Shown: positions 35,615 to 44,712, numbered from the stretch's first letter. The stretch is DNA of 64,000 nucleotides from Parahoeflea alexandrii (GCF_027214025.1 NZ_JAPWHB010000006.1:434001-498000), one strand, 5' to 3'. A program made the numbers and translations. Notes: generated by a model from the sequence alone, not told the origin.

Positions 35615-36292
35615 GTGCGACTTTTGCTGATCGAAGACGACATAAAACTGTCCGACTATGTCTCTCGCGGATTTAGTGAAGCAGGCCATCTGTGCGATGT
35701 GCTCGACAATGGCCACGATGGTCTTTTTCAGGCGACGCGCGAAACCTATGATGTGCTCATCGTCGATCGAATGCTGCCAGGTCTTGACGGGCTGTCGATG
35801 GTCAAGGCTATCCGCGCCGCAGGCAACAGGACGCCGCTGATATTTCTCACCTCAATCGGCGGCGTGGATGACCGCGTGGAAGGCCTTGAGGCTGGCGGCG
35901 ATGACTATCTCGTCAAGCCGTTTGCCTTTTCCGAACTGGCGGCTAGGGTTGCTGCCTTGGCCCGGAGGCCGGCCGTTCAAACGGAGCAGACGGTTCTCAG
36001 GGTGCACGATCTGGAGCTCGATCTCATTCGCCACCGGGTCACGCGCGCTGGCCAGCAGATCGAGCTGCAGCCCAAGGAGTTCGCCTTGCTTGAGGTGCTC
36101 ATGCGGGCCGAAGGCCGTGTGCTGACCAGGACGATGCTGCTCGAGCGCGTCTGGAACTACCATTTTGATCCGCAGACCAGCGTCGTCGAGACCCATATCA
36201 GCCGCTTGAGGAGCAAGATCGACAAGCCTTTTGACGTCCCCCTGCTGCAAACCGTGCGCAATACCGGATACACCCTCGATGCGCCACGTTAG
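35615..36292 (+). CDS. OmpR family response regulator
   Basis: This is a 225-residue regulator. The receiver has LLLIEDD, DVLIVDRMLPGLDGL with the phospho-Asp (about residue 51), LTSIGG and DYLVKPFAF. The OmpR winged helix begins near residue 125 with LDLIRHRVTRAGQQIEL and ends with VVETHISRLRSKIDKPF (recognition helix) and RNTGYTLDAPR. The start is probably GTG 35615, which begins the conserved RLLLIEDD; ATG 35531 would add 28 non-conserved residues. It overlaps the kinase gene by 14 bases. Its DNA-binding end is strikingly like that of the regulator at 46906. Confidence 0.93.
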   Translation: MRLLLIEDDIKLSDYVSRGFSEAGHLCDVLDNGHDGLFQATRETYDVLIVDRMLPGLDGLSMVKAIRAAGNRTPLIFLTSIGGVDDRVEGLEAGGDDYLVKPFAFSELAARVAALARRPAVQTEQTVLRVHDLELDLIRHRVTRAGQQIELQPKEFALLEVLMRAEGRVLTRTMLLERVWNYHFDPQTSVVETHISRLRSKIDKPFDVPLLQTVRNTGYTLDAPR

Positions 36293-37664
36293 TCTTTTCC
36301 GCTCCAGCGGATTTCGCGTTGCAATGACGTTTTGCGCCCTGTTCCTGGTTGCCAGTGTGATTGCCGGCGCCACCGCATATTCTGTGATACGCGAGGAACT
36401 GGTCAAACGCCATGAACGCGTTCTCGGCGAGGAATTCGATTATCTTGTCTCCACTTATGGCGGCGGCAACATCGAGAACCTGAGGCTCACAATCGAGGGC
36501 CATGCACGCGTTTCAAGCAACAGGGACAGCGTCTTCTTGTTGCAGGATGCCTCAGGCAACAAGCTTGCGGGCAATATAGAAAGGGTTCCCGACCGGCCCC
36601 TCAAACGCCAGGAAGCGGCAACCGTATTGGGCATGGAGGCCGACTATACCTACTTCGTCAAACAGGGGAAAATCGGCAATTATCACCTGACCACCGCTAC
36701 CAGCGCCGAGGACATCAGCGAGCTCGAGGAGATCATGCTGCTGGGCGCAGCATGGGCAGCTGCCGTGCTTCTGGCTGTCTCCCTGGCCGGCGGGATGCTT
36801 CTCGCCCGAAGCATGGAACGGCGCATTGCGCGCATTCAGGATGGTCTCGAGCGTGTCTCGGAAGGAGATTTTTCAGCGCGAATTCCCATCAGCGCGCGCG
36901 GAGACGACATCGACACCCTGACCGGCATGATGAACACGGCAATTGAACGCCTTGGAGCATCCGTGGAGGGCATTCGGCAGATCGGCAATGATATCTCACA
37001 TGACCTGAAATCCCCGCTGGCGCGGCTTCGCATCACCATCGAGCAGGCAGCGGAAAACCAGGCGCGAGGAATCCCTGTCGCTCATGAACTCGAAGAGGCA
37101 TCTGCGGAAACCGATCGTATCATCGCCACGTTTGATGCCCTGCTGCGGATCGCGCAGCTTGAGACCGGCGCGCGCAAGGCCCGTTTTGCCCCCACGGATC
37201 TTGTCGAGGTGGCGACATCGATCACTGATTTCTATCAGAGCTCATTCGAAGACGCCGGCATGGAGTTGAACACGGATCTGCCAGCCGGGGTTCCGCCGAT
37301 CTCAGGTGACAAGGAGTTGCTGTTTCAGCTGATTGCAAACTTGCTCGAAAATGCCCTGCGCCACTGTGCGCCGGGTGCGCGCGTGACTTACGCAATCGCG
37401 CTGCAAGCCGAAGCTGTCATTCTCAGCGTTTCAGACAATGGATCCGGCATTCCCGCGAACGAAAGGGAAAACGTGCTGCGTCGTCTCTACCGTTTGGAGA
37501 AAAGCCGCACCACACCCGGATCGGGATTGGGCCTCAGCCTGGTGAAGGCAATCGCGGACCTGCATGGTGCAAGACTGTCGCTTGAAGACAATGAGCCAGG
37601 ACTTCGGATCGCCGTCCGGTTTCCTGTGGCAGCGGATGGCAACACTGCTGCGGAATTGGGGTAA
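36279..37664 (+). CDS. Sensor histidine kinase (partner of the 35615 regulator)
   Basis: This is a 461-residue kinase. TM1 is at about residues 13-33, a periplasmic sensor region runs to about residue 150, TM2 is EIMLLGAAWAAAVLLAVSLA, then comes a HAMP domain (RIQDGLERVSEGDFSARIP) and HisKA with NDISHDLKSPLARLR. The ATPase domain has LIANLLENALRHC, VSDNGSGIPANER and TTPGSGLGLSLVKAIADLHG. It is translationally coupled to the regulator. The organisation and many motifs match the 45525-46913 kinase, indicating a paralogous system. Confidence 0.93.
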   Translation: MRHVSLFRSSGFRVAMTFCALFLVASVIAGATAYSVIREELVKRHERVLGEEFDYLVSTYGGGNIENLRLTIEGHARVSSNRDSVFLLQDASGNKLAGNIERVPDRPLKRQEAATVLGMEADYTYFVKQGKIGNYHLTTATSAEDISELEEIMLLGAAWAAAVLLAVSLAGGMLLARSMERRIARIQDGLERVSEGDFSARIPISARGDDIDTLTGMMNTAIERLGASVEGIRQIGNDISHDLKSPLARLRITIEQAAENQARGIPVAHELEEASAETDRIIATFDALLRIAQLETGARKARFAPTDLVEVATSITDFYQSSFEDAGMELNTDLPAGVPPISGDKELLFQLIANLLENALRHCAPGARVTYAIALQAEAVILSVSDNGSGIPANERENVLRRLYRLEKSRTTPGSGLGLSLVKAIADLHGARLSLEDNEPGLRIAVRFPVAADGNTAAELG

Positions 37665-37668
37665 CCAA

Positions 37669-38103
37669 GTGAGAGGATTGCCCGAATTCATCCGTCACGC
37701 GGCAAGCAAACTCACCGACTGGGCGCGGGATATCAAACGTGATGTTGCTACGCTTTGGATCGCTGCGCGGGACAAGCGCACGCCATGGCCGGTGAAGCTG
37801 GTTGCGGGTTTCGTGGTGGCCTATGCCCCGAGTCCCGTCGATCTGATCCCGGACTTTATACCGCTGGTTGGCTATCTCGACGACCTTATCATCCTCCCGC
37901 TCGGCCTGTGGCTGGCGATCAGGATGATGCCGGAGCACCTGATGTCGGAGTTTCGCTGCGCAGCAATTGAGATGGCGCCGCGACCCAAGTCACTCGCAGG
38001 TCTTATTTTCATCGGCGCGGTCTGGATGATTGGCGCCGCGATTCTGTTTCGCTGGCTGGACCAGCGCTTTGCTATCCGACCCGCGCGGTCATTCGGAGTC
38101 TGA
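37669..38103 (+). CDS. YkvA/DUF1232 family membrane-associated protein
   Basis: This is a roughly 144-residue protein. The DUF1232 core is TPWPVKLVAGFVVAYAPSPV followed by DLIPDFIPLVGYLDDLIILP, the diagnostic 'SPxDLIPDxIPxxGxxDD' motif. A further C-terminal membrane helix (LIFIGAVWMIGAAILFRW) follows. Function is unknown. The start is uncertain: GTG 37669, four bases after the kinase stop, gives a family-like N-terminus, while ATG 37636 would overlap the kinase end by 29 bases. It appears to belong to the kinase operon and is followed at once by the DedA fusion gene. Confidence 0.82.
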   Translation: MRGLPEFIRHAASKLTDWARDIKRDVATLWIAARDKRTPWPVKLVAGFVVAYAPSPVDLIPDFIPLVGYLDDLIILPLGLWLAIRMMPEHLMSEFRCAAIEMAPRPKSLAGLIFIGAVWMIGAAILFRWLDQRFAIRPARSFGV

Positions 38104-38105
38104 AA

Positions 38106-40109
38106 TTGGGTCACTATCTGCAGCCGATTGTCGATTACATCGGCAACCATCCCAACGGCGCGCTTGCGATCGTTTTCATGATGGCAATGGGCGAGGCACT
38201 CTTTGTCATTGGGCTGTTCGTGCCCTCAACCGTCGTCCTTGTCGGTGCTGGTACATTGGTCGGCATGGGCAAGCTCGAGTTCGTGCCGATCTTCACCGCC
38301 ACGGCACTGGGCGCAACCGCCGGCGACGCCATCTCCTACTGGTTCGGTCACACCTACAAGGAGAAGATCAGGCGGATCTGGCCTTTCAGCCGCTACACCG
38401 GGATGCTTGATCGCGGCGAAGCCTATTTCGCCAGGCACGGCGGAAAGAGCGTGTTCATCGGCCGGTTCATCCCGGGCATCAAGTCCGTTGTCCCTGGCAT
38501 TGCCGGCATCGTCGGCATGAGTCCGGTGCGCTTCACCATTATCAATGTGGTATCCGCCATTGCCTGGACAGCCAGCCACCTTCTGCCGGGAGTCGGGATC
38601 GGCAGGGGTATCGATGTCGCCAGTTCGGGCAATCCGAGACTGCTCGAGCTCTTCGTTCTTGTGCTTGTTGTCGCCTTCGTCGCAACTTACGCAGCCAGGT
38701 TCGCCTTTGGCTGGCTGCTGCCCCACGCGGAGCTCTGGCGCACCAGGCTTGGAGAGGCATTGTTAGGACTGCCGGTGCCGGGTGCGCGGTTCTTGCGGCG
38801 ACTGCTCCTCAACGAAGAAAACATCCTCGTTCCCTTTGCCTTCTTTGCCCTGGCGCTGCTCGGCCTTTCGGGTTTCACCTTGATTTCGGTGGCGTATTTT
38901 GCCGACCCCGCTTTCGTCCGGGCGGACGAATCCATCAGCGCCTATCTTCAATCCTTGCGCACGGAGCCTTTTGATCGGCTCATGGTCGGCGTCACAATGC
39001 TGGGTGACGGCATGGTGCTGGGCCCGGTGGCGGCAGCTGTGCTGGCAGTGTTCCTGTGGCACAGGAGGTGGCGCATGGCCGGCGCGCTTGCGACCGCTTT
39101 TGTCAGCGCCGCGCTGTTCGTGCCGCTGATCAAGGCGTTCATCCACCGCGCGCGACCAATCGCACTCTACAATGGCGCGGACAGCTACAGTTTCCCCAGC
39201 GGCCATGCGACCCTTGCGGCAACCATCATCGGGATGTGCGTCCTTGTCGCGGCCCGTGACCTCCCATCGCGCGTACAAAGGGCTGTGTATGTGCTGGCGG
39301 CGATCACCATCGGGCTGATCGCGTTTTCCCGTCTTTACCTCGCGGCCCATTGGCCGAGTGACGTCGGCGCAGGCCTCCTGTTCGGCGGTGCACTGGTATT
39401 CGGCCTGGCCTGGCTTCTGCACGGACGCTCCTACGTTCCCGCGTCCAGCCGTTCCGGCATCGCCGCACTCGTTTGCCTGATGCTGGTCTATCCTGTGCAT
39501 CTCTACCTGAACTATACTGCGACCGCATCCAACTATGTCATGCGGATTGATCAGACGCTGGTCACCCAAGAGCGGTGGCTCGCCGATAGCTGGGCTGATG
39601 TTCCGCTCCGACGCGTCCTGCTTGATGGCGATTACGGTGAACCGGTCCTTGTTCAGACCAATCTCGACATGTCGAAGATAGCTGACACCCTGACCAAAGC
39701 CGGCTGGAGTCCGAGAGCGGCCGGTCAACTGGCACGGCTGGTCGATTCGATCCTGCCATCACGCCGGTCGCTTGATGAAATGTCGGTCCTGCCGCTGACC
39801 AACCACGGACATGCGCCGATTGCCGTCTTCACCCGGCCTGCTCCCCAACCGGCAGGGGCGCGACAAGTGTTGCGCGTCTGGACATCGGGCACATCGATCT
39901 CGGAGGGAGGCCGGCACACGCCACTGCTGCTTATCTCCGTGACAACCGAAATTGCCGAACCGATCGGGTTTGGCTTTGCCCTCGCAGAGGCGCTGCAGAT
40001 GACAGCTTCCGAAAATGATGCGCTGGGATCGGTGATCGCCAACTCACTTGGCGGTTCGGTAACCCTGGTGAACGATGCAGACGGCCACCGGTTGCTATTG
40101 GTCAACTGA
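38106..40109 (+). CDS. DedA - PAP2 phosphatase - LssY C-terminal fusion protein
   Basis: This is a 667-residue inner-membrane protein with three parts. Residues about 15-200 form a DedA (SNARE-associated) domain with FIGRFIPGIKSVVPGIAG. Residues about 250-440 form a PAP2 lipid phosphatase with the three motifs KAFIHRARP, SFPSGH and SRLYLAAHWPSDVG. Residues about 460-667 resemble the LssY C-terminal domain. DedA proteins move phospholipids or undecaprenyl phosphate across the membrane and PAP2 enzymes remove lipid phosphates, so the fusion could recycle lipid carriers. The start is TTG 38106, two bases after the YkvA stop. Confidence 0.88.
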   Translation: MGHYLQPIVDYIGNHPNGALAIVFMMAMGEALFVIGLFVPSTVVLVGAGTLVGMGKLEFVPIFTATALGATAGDAISYWFGHTYKEKIRRIWPFSRYTGMLDRGEAYFARHGGKSVFIGRFIPGIKSVVPGIAGIVGMSPVRFTIINVVSAIAWTASHLLPGVGIGRGIDVASSGNPRLLELFVLVLVVAFVATYAARFAFGWLLPHAELWRTRLGEALLGLPVPGARFLRRLLLNEENILVPFAFFALALLGLSGFTLISVAYFADPAFVRADESISAYLQSLRTEPFDRLMVGVTMLGDGMVLGPVAAAVLAVFLWHRRWRMAGALATAFVSAALFVPLIKAFIHRARPIALYNGADSYSFPSGHATLAATIIGMCVLVAARDLPSRVQRAVYVLAAITIGLIAFSRLYLAAHWPSDVGAGLLFGGALVFGLAWLLHGRSYVPASSRSGIAALVCLMLVYPVHLYLNYTATASNYVMRIDQTLVTQERWLADSWADVPLRRVLLDGDYGEPVLVQTNLDMSKIADTLTKAGWSPRAAGQLARLVDSILPSRRSLDEMSVLPLTNHGHAPIAVFTRPAPQPAGARQVLRVWTSGTSISEGGRHTPLLLISVTTEIAEPIGFGFALAEALQMTASENDALGSVIANSLGGSVTLVNDADGHRLLLVN

Positions 40110-40126
40110 GCTGTGGTTCAAGCACA

Positions 40127-40156
40127 AAGCCACCGCCCGAGACCGGACGGTGGCTT
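40127..40156. terminator. Hairpin between the DedA fusion gene and bdhA
   Basis: AAGCCACCG and CGGTGGCTT form a perfect 9-bp stem with a 12-base loop, 17 bases after the DedA-fusion stop and 82 bases after the convergent bdhA end. It is well placed as a shared terminator, though the downstream T content is modest. Confidence 0.65.
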
Positions 40157-40237
40157 GTTGCCGTGTTCAGGTTGGGGCACCCGGGCGGCTGCCCGTCACA
40201 GGGCCAAAGTCCGGGAGGTCCCCTCCTTCTGCAGCCG

Positions 40238-41020
40238 TCATTCCATGAACCAGCCGTGACTGACCAGCAGCGACTGGCCGGTCAGGGCGTTTGTCGGAAA
40301 GGCGGCGAACATCCATGCCACTTCGGCGACGTCCTCAACCGTGGTAAACTCCTGGTCCACGGTCTGACCCAGCATGATCTTGTTGACGACGTCTTCTTCG
40401 GAGATGTCGAGTTCCTTCGCCTGTTCGGGGATCTGCTTTTCGACAAGAGGCGTCTTCACAAATCCGGGGCAGATGACGTTGGCGCGAACGCCATGGGCCG
40501 CGCCTTCCTTGGAAATCACCCGCGCCAGGCCGAGAAGACCGTGCTTGGCGGTGACATAGGCTGATTTCAGGGGCGAGGCTTCCTTGGAGTGGACCGACCC
40601 CATGAAAATCACCGAGCCGCTGCCGGCCTTGTACATGTGCGGCAAGCAGGCCTTGGTGGTCAGGAATGCGCCGTCGAGATGGATCGAAAGCAGTTTCTTC
40701 CACTCCGCGAAGGGAAAGTCCTGCAGCTTGTGAACGATCTGGATGCCGGCATTTGAAACCAGGACATCAATCCTGCCCCAGCTGTCGATGACCTTCTGAA
40801 CGCCTGAATTGACGGCCGCTTCGTCGGTGACGTCCATTGCCAGCCCCATGGCCTTGCCGGGGCCCATGGCGGTCAATTCATCCGCCGTGGCCTGGGCGTC
40901 TTCAAACGCCAGGTCTGCGATGACGACCCAAGCGCCATCGGCAATGTAACGTTCGGCGATGGCACGGCCGATGCCGCGTGCCGAACCGGTGATGATGCAG
41001 ACTTTCTTGTTGAGGTTCAT
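40238..41020 (-). CDS. bdhA: 3-hydroxybutyrate dehydrogenase
   Basis: This 260-residue SDR enzyme oxidises D-3-hydroxybutyrate to acetoacetate with NAD, a step in PHB breakdown. It has [34 protein letters not shown] (the typical BDH substrate region), [20 protein letters not shown] (Ser, Tyr, Lys catalytic set), [15 protein letters not shown] and [15 protein letters not shown] at the C-terminus. It is the last gene of a minus-strand run after acetoacetate decarboxylase and patatin, and PHA synthase lies about 20 kb away. Confidence 0.95.
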   Translation of the reverse strand: MNLNKKVCIITGSARGIGRAIAERYIADGAWVVIADLAFEDAQATADELTAMGPGKAMGLAMDVTDEAAVNSGVQKVIDSWGRIDVLVSNAGIQIVHKLQDFPFAEWKKLLSIHLDGAFLTTKACLPHMYKAGSGSVIFMGSVHSKEASPLKSAYVTAKHGLLGLARVISKEGAAHGVRANVICPGFVKTPLVEKQIPEQAKELDISEEDVVNKIMLGQTVDQEFTTVEDVAEVAWMFAAFPTNALTGQSLLVSHGWFME

Positions 41021-41146
41021 TTCATTTGCTTTCTATGGTTTGGTTGAGAGCCATGGACCACATCCCGGTCAGGCTCAGGTCTTGTGAGTGGTGATGATTG
41101 TGCGCCGATCCGGCATGGCCGAACCGGGTGGAGCGTGTGTGCAGGC

Positions 41147-41896
41147 TCACATCTGCTCCACGCTCAGGTAATCATGCACGACCTCACCCAGCCCGAGGGT
41201 CAGGTCGGCAAGAATGTGGGTGGCGGATACGACTTCCAAAACCGGAAGTTCAGCAACGGGCGCAAGTGCGTGGTCGAACAGTTCAAGTCCGGCCGGCCCG
41301 GTCCATGCGCCTTTGACGGTGATATCTTCGAGACAGTAGGAGACCAGTTCGCAGATGCGCGGCGTGCAATCGACATGCGGAATGATCTTCAGTAGGTAGC
41401 TGGGCTCCTCCATTGCCCGCCTGACGCTCTCGGGATCGAGCGCGCCGTGCTTGTAGCCCATGGTGCCGTTCGCGATGCGCAATGAACCGTAATCCAGCGT
41501 GCCGACCAGGGTATCCTGCTCAACCCGGAGGCTGGGATTCGCCAGCTTCTTCGGAAATCCCCAGATCTCGCGTCCACCGGCAATCGGCGCATCGTCGTTG
41601 AGATACATCGAGTGGACATATCCGCCTTTCTTGCCTTTGAACGTGACCGGGATGACCTGCCCGGACTCGGTGTAATCGCCGAACCCGGTTGAATCCGGCA
41701 TGCGGATGAACTCGTATTTCACGATAGCTTCGCCGATTTCCAACGGTTCGGGAACGACCGCGCGAAGTGCATCAGGATTGGTCCGGTACGTGATGATCAT
41801 GTATTCACGATTGACGAACCGGTACGGACCCTTCGGATAGGAAGGACTTGTAAGCGGCATCGCGAATGCCGTGTTTTCAACCTCGATAATTTTCAT
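41147..41896 (-). CDS. adc: Acetoacetate decarboxylase
   Basis: This is a 249-residue enzyme converting acetoacetate to acetone and CO2. The Schiff-base lysine segment [16 protein letters not shown] is intact, with [20 protein letters not shown] upstream and [18 protein letters not shown] downstream, all typical of the family. It starts 12 bases after the patatin stop and precedes bdhA by 126 bases. Together they handle the ketone body acetoacetate made from hydroxybutyrate. Confidence 0.94.
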   Translation of the reverse strand: MKIIEVENTAFAMPLTSPSYPKGPYRFVNREYMIITYRTNPDALRAVVPEPLEIGEAIVKYEFIRMPDSTGFGDYTESGQVIPVTFKGKKGGYVHSMYLNDDAPIAGGREIWGFPKKLANPSLRVEQDTLVGTLDYGSLRIANGTMGYKHGALDPESVRRAMEEPSYLLKIIPHVDCTPRICELVSYCLEDITVKGAWTGPAGLELFDHALAPVAELPVLEVVSATHILADLTLGLGEVVHDYLSVEQM

Positions 41897-41908
41897 TTTT
41901 CTGATGTC

Positions 41909-43024
41909 CTATTGGGTAAGGTCAAAGACCTGAAAACCGCCTTCCGGACGGCTGCGGTTTAACCAGCTCTGCGAACGGATCCCTTGCCGAACGCTTTTGC
42001 GGCCGAGTTCCCAGTGCTCCTCAACGGATTGTCGGGAAAATTCGTAGTCCTTGGAGCCGGTTTCGTAACGGGCGTCCCTGCGAATGATATGAGCGATGGT
42101 CACGGCCGCTTCCCGGCTGATCCTGGCCAGCCGCCGCGCATGCTCCGTGCCGGCAAGCTGTTCCGGCAGGGTCTCCAGCAGCTTTCGTGCCTCAAATCTC
42201 AGCTCGTGCAGCGCGCGAACATGGTCGGAGTTGAAACGGGTCCGGCTCGAAAAGCGGATGTCTTTCTCACGCTCATTGATGTCCATGATGGACTTCGGCA
42301 GCTGACCGCGTGCACTGAAAACGTCGACCTGGAAAATGCACAGATCGCCTTCCGTATCCGAGTATTCCATGACGTAGTCGAGCGGCGTGTTCGAGACCAG
42401 GCCACCATCCCAGTAGTATTGGCCATTGATCAGAACGGGCGGAAATCCCGGTGGAAGCGCTCCGGAGGCCATGATGTGGTCGGCAGCGAGCTTTTCGTTG
42501 CGGACGTCGAAATAGGCGAAATTGCCCGATTGGAGTTCGACCGCGCCGACACTCAATCTTGGTGCGTCGGCCGAGTTCAGGTAGGTGAAATCGACCAGCT
42601 TGTTGAGTGTGTCCCGCAGCGGGGATGTGTCGTAGAAGCTGACCTCCTCCGGCTGGGAGGGGCCGCCAAAGGGCAGGCAGGGAAGCCGGGGCTTGAAGAA
42701 GCCGTCGATGCCGAAGGCCATGCCCCAGTTGGCAGCCGCTTCGTTCATCAGGCTGCGCATCCCGGTCTCGCCAAACGGTGTCCGCGCCAGCAAGGACGAC
42801 GACGTCATCTCCCAGAATTCCCGCAATCTTGAAACCCGGTTTTGCTTCTGGTTGCCGGCGATGATCGCGCCATTGATCGCACCGATGGAAATTCCCGCAA
42901 TCCAGGAAGGCTCATAGCCCGCCTCGCTCAGGGCTTCATAGGCGCCAGCCTGATACGCTCCGAGTGCGCCTCCCCCTTGCAGCACCAGAACTGCCTTCTC
43001 GTTCGCCAGCAATTTCAGTGACAT
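41909..43024 (-). CDS. Patatin-like phospholipase with DUF3734
   Basis: This is a 371-residue serine hydrolase. It has the patatin oxyanion loop LQGGGALGAYQAGAYEAL, the nucleophile elbow GISIGAING (GxSxG) and the catalytic aspartate in YWDGGLVSNTPLDYV (DGG). The C-terminal third (DINEREKDIRFSSRTRFNSD and beyond) is the DUF3734 extension. ATG 43024 is used; it overlaps the upstream gene's end by 10 bases, and a GTG 12 bases further upstream is possible. Patatins of this type occur with bdhA and adc in rhizobia and may act on lipid or PHB granule surfaces; this is inferred from context. Confidence 0.92.
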   Translation of the reverse strand: MSLKLLANEKAVLVLQGGGALGAYQAGAYEALSEAGYEPSWIAGISIGAINGAIIAGNQKQNRVSRLREFWEMTSSSLLARTPFGETGMRSLMNEAAANWGMAFGIDGFFKPRLPCLPFGGPSQPEEVSFYDTSPLRDTLNKLVDFTYLNSADAPRLSVGAVELQSGNFAYFDVRNEKLAADHIMASGALPPGFPPVLINGQYYWDGGLVSNTPLDYVMEYSDTEGDLCIFQVDVFSARGQLPKSIMDINEREKDIRFSSRTRFNSDHVRALHELRFEARKLLETLPEQLAGTEHARRLARISREAAVTIAHIIRRDARYETGSKDYEFSRQSVEEHWELGRKSVRQGIRSQSWLNRSRPEGGFQVFDLTQ

Positions 43025-43659
43025 GACTGACCCCACTCGCGGTACATGCCGAGATCGAAATTTCCCGATGCGGCATCGTCATCATCGCGGTCGCGGCTGA
43101 TCGATTGAGCATGGATCTTTTGACCGCCGGATCCGGTTAGCAGATCCAGGGCCTTGGTTTCGTCCGGGTCCTGCTCCACTTGCACCACCACCAGCAGGTC
43201 GCCCTTGGCCAATTGCTTCGCCAGATATTCGGTGCGGTTCCTGCTGATGACCCTGCCAAGGAGGGTGCCTAGTCCGGCGCCCGCTGCTGCAGCCGCGGCC
43301 GATACCGCGACTGCAAGAGCGAGTGTGCCGCCTGTCGAGACGACCGCAAGGCAAGCCCCGGCGCCCCCTAGGCAGGCGGGGAGGCTGCGCGCCAGCTTCT
43401 CGTCGCCTTCCACTTCGTGCCGATCCAGATAGATCGGCTGGGGAAAGACAGCTGCATCGCCCTGCGAAGCCATGGCTTCAAACCGTTGAGCTGGTCTTCC
43501 GATAACCGCATCATGTGATGCGACCATGTTAATGCAATCGCGATGGAAACCGTTGCTTTCCAGTGTTCCCACCGCGTTCTCGAACATCTCGGCATCACTG
43601 AAGTGTGCGATGACCTGGCGTGGTTCATACGGCGCCGACATGGTGTGGACGTCAGTCAT
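43015..43659 (-). CDS. Stress-type membrane protein of unknown function
   Basis: This is a 214-residue protein. The N-terminal half resembles the general stress YflT/DUF1269-like fold (QVIAHFSDAEMFENAVGTLE and SNGFHRDCINMVASHDAVIG). A glycine/alanine-rich membrane hairpin follows (about residues 95-140), then a second soluble domain with LAKGDLLVVVQVEQDPDETK. The end of the frame overlaps the patatin start. It follows a DUF1269 gene after 44 bases, so both probably sit in the patatin-adc-bdhA transcription unit. The function is unknown. Confidence 0.8.
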   Translation of the reverse strand: MTDVHTMSAPYEPRQVIAHFSDAEMFENAVGTLESNGFHRDCINMVASHDAVIGRPAQRFEAMASQGDAAVFPQPIYLDRHEVEGDEKLARSLPACLGGAGACLAVVSTGGTLALAVAVSAAAAAAGAGLGTLLGRVISRNRTEYLAKQLAKGDLLVVVQVEQDPDETKALDLLTGSGGQKIHAQSISRDRDDDDAASGNFDLGMYREWGQSCH

Positions 43660-43703
43660 TATCAGATACCTCTGCTATCGGTTGAGCCGGATCGAGCCTT
43701 GAT

Positions 43704-44231
43704 TTAGGCGGCTTCTTTGCCCTTTGATCCGGCGGTCAGATCGGCATGCACCTTGTCGAAGACGGCGCGGGCGTGACTTTCGGCAACCGTGTCCAGATTG
43801 GTGCGCAATATGTGTCCGCCATACTCGCCGAGCTTGGCGATAACCCGGTCGGTTGCCGTGTTGCGCGACATCATGAACAGAGCGGCCTGGCCCGGTTTGA
43901 GAAGCGAAGACACGTCCTTCATGAAGTCATCGTTGATGCCGTAGTCGGTCAGGCCGCCCGAAAATCCGCCAGCGGCGGCTCCGACGGCAACGCCAAGCAC
44001 CGGATGCAGGAAGAGGAGCCCCACCAGCAGCCCCCAGAACGCGCCGCCGCTTGCGCCAAGCGTCCACATGTTGACCATTTGATTGAGGCTGACCTTGCCG
44101 TCCTTGTCGGCAACGGCAACCACCGCATCCGAGAGTTCGACAAGGTATTCTTTGGACATGCCGTAAAGCGCGGTGCGGGCGGCTTCGGCTGATTCCTGGT
44201 CTTCATAACCGACGACGATGAGTTCTGACAT
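43704..44231 (-). CDS. DUF1269 domain-containing membrane protein
   Basis: This is a 175-residue protein: SELIVVGYEDQESAEAARTA, then AVVAVADKDGKVSLNQ, a glycine-rich membrane hairpin (about residues 62-100, GGAFWGLLVGLLFLHPVLGV), then YGINDDFMKDVSSLLKPGQA and LFMMSRNTATDRVIAKL. This is the DUF1269 pattern, which is common in stress-induced proteins. An AGGAGA site precedes ATG 44231; the upstream extension of the frame has no site. It precedes the 43015 gene, with which it shares domain type. Confidence 0.9.
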   Translation of the reverse strand: MSELIVVGYEDQESAEAARTALYGMSKEYLVELSDAVVAVADKDGKVSLNQMVNMWTLGASGGAFWGLLVGLLFLHPVLGVAVGAAAGGFSGGLTDYGINDDFMKDVSSLLKPGQAALFMMSRNTATDRVIAKLGEYGGHILRTNLDTVAESHARAVFDKVHADLTAGSKGKEAA

Positions 44232-44367
44232 TTTCTTTCTCCTGTTGGCCTGGATGATGGCGGCCGGGACCGGGAGGTCGCCTGGACGCTTTTTACGGAT
44301 TGCCCCGACCGTTCGAGAGCACCGCGGGGTGCGATGCGCTGCCGGCCGGGGTGGCTGTGGTTTCTGG

Positions 44368-44520
44368 CTATGCAAACAAATGCGGAAACAGCCCGATCAA
44401 ACCGCTCAGGATCAGAAATCCCGCGACGGTGTAATTGAGGGTTCTTGGAACCAGCAAAATCAGCAGTCCTGCGAGCAGGGCGATGAGCGGTTGGGCGATC
44501 AGTCCATATTGTACGGTCAT
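44368..44520 (-). CDS. DUF3096-like 50-residue membrane peptide
   Basis: ATG 44520 opens a 50-residue frame starting MTVQYGLIAQPLIALLAG, with a second helix TLNYTVAGFLILSGLIGLF, ending PHLFA before TAG. It matches the DUF3096 family: 'QPLIALIAGILILIxPxxLNY' followed by a second hydrophobic helix ending in GLxGLF. It is too short for usual ORF cutoffs but has the right composition. It lies upstream of the DUF1269 gene on the same strand, and a CTTAC-N6-type site is 88 bases before its start. The function is unknown; relatives are co-encoded with stress genes. Confidence 0.8.
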   Translation of the reverse strand: MTVQYGLIAQPLIALLAGLLILLVPRTLNYTVAGFLILSGLIGLFPHLFA

Positions 44521-44608
44521 GTTCGGGTCCCCGGTGTGTTTGACAGGATCGCTTCAACGATCCGGGGACAGGAATAACAGGCTCCGTTGTCGCCACATTT
44601 TCGCGAGA

Positions 44609-44624
44609 TTTACTTATTTGTAAG
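44609..44624 (-). promoter_or_regulatory. CTTAC-N6-GTAAA site upstream of the DUF3096 gene
   Basis: On the minus strand the site reads CTTAC-AAATAA-GTAAA, directly followed by TCTCGCGAAAA. The inner TTAC and GTAA are a perfect dyad. It is 88 bases before ATG 44520. The yfdX site has the same core and the same CTCGCGAAAA flank. Confidence 0.65.
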
Positions 44625-44685
44625 GCGGCGATCCGGGGCATGCCGGGCGGACAACCCGTTGATTTGCATGCCGCCTGACGAAATG

Positions 44686-44712
44686 AAAAACGGAGCCCGC
44701 TTCCAGGCTCCG
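44686..44712 (-). terminator. Rho-independent terminator after yfdX
   Basis: On the minus strand CGGAGCC, an 8-base loop and GGCTCCG form a perfect 7-bp GC-rich stem followed by TTTTTC. It lies about 30 bases after the yfdX stop and should end that transcript. Confidence 0.8.
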
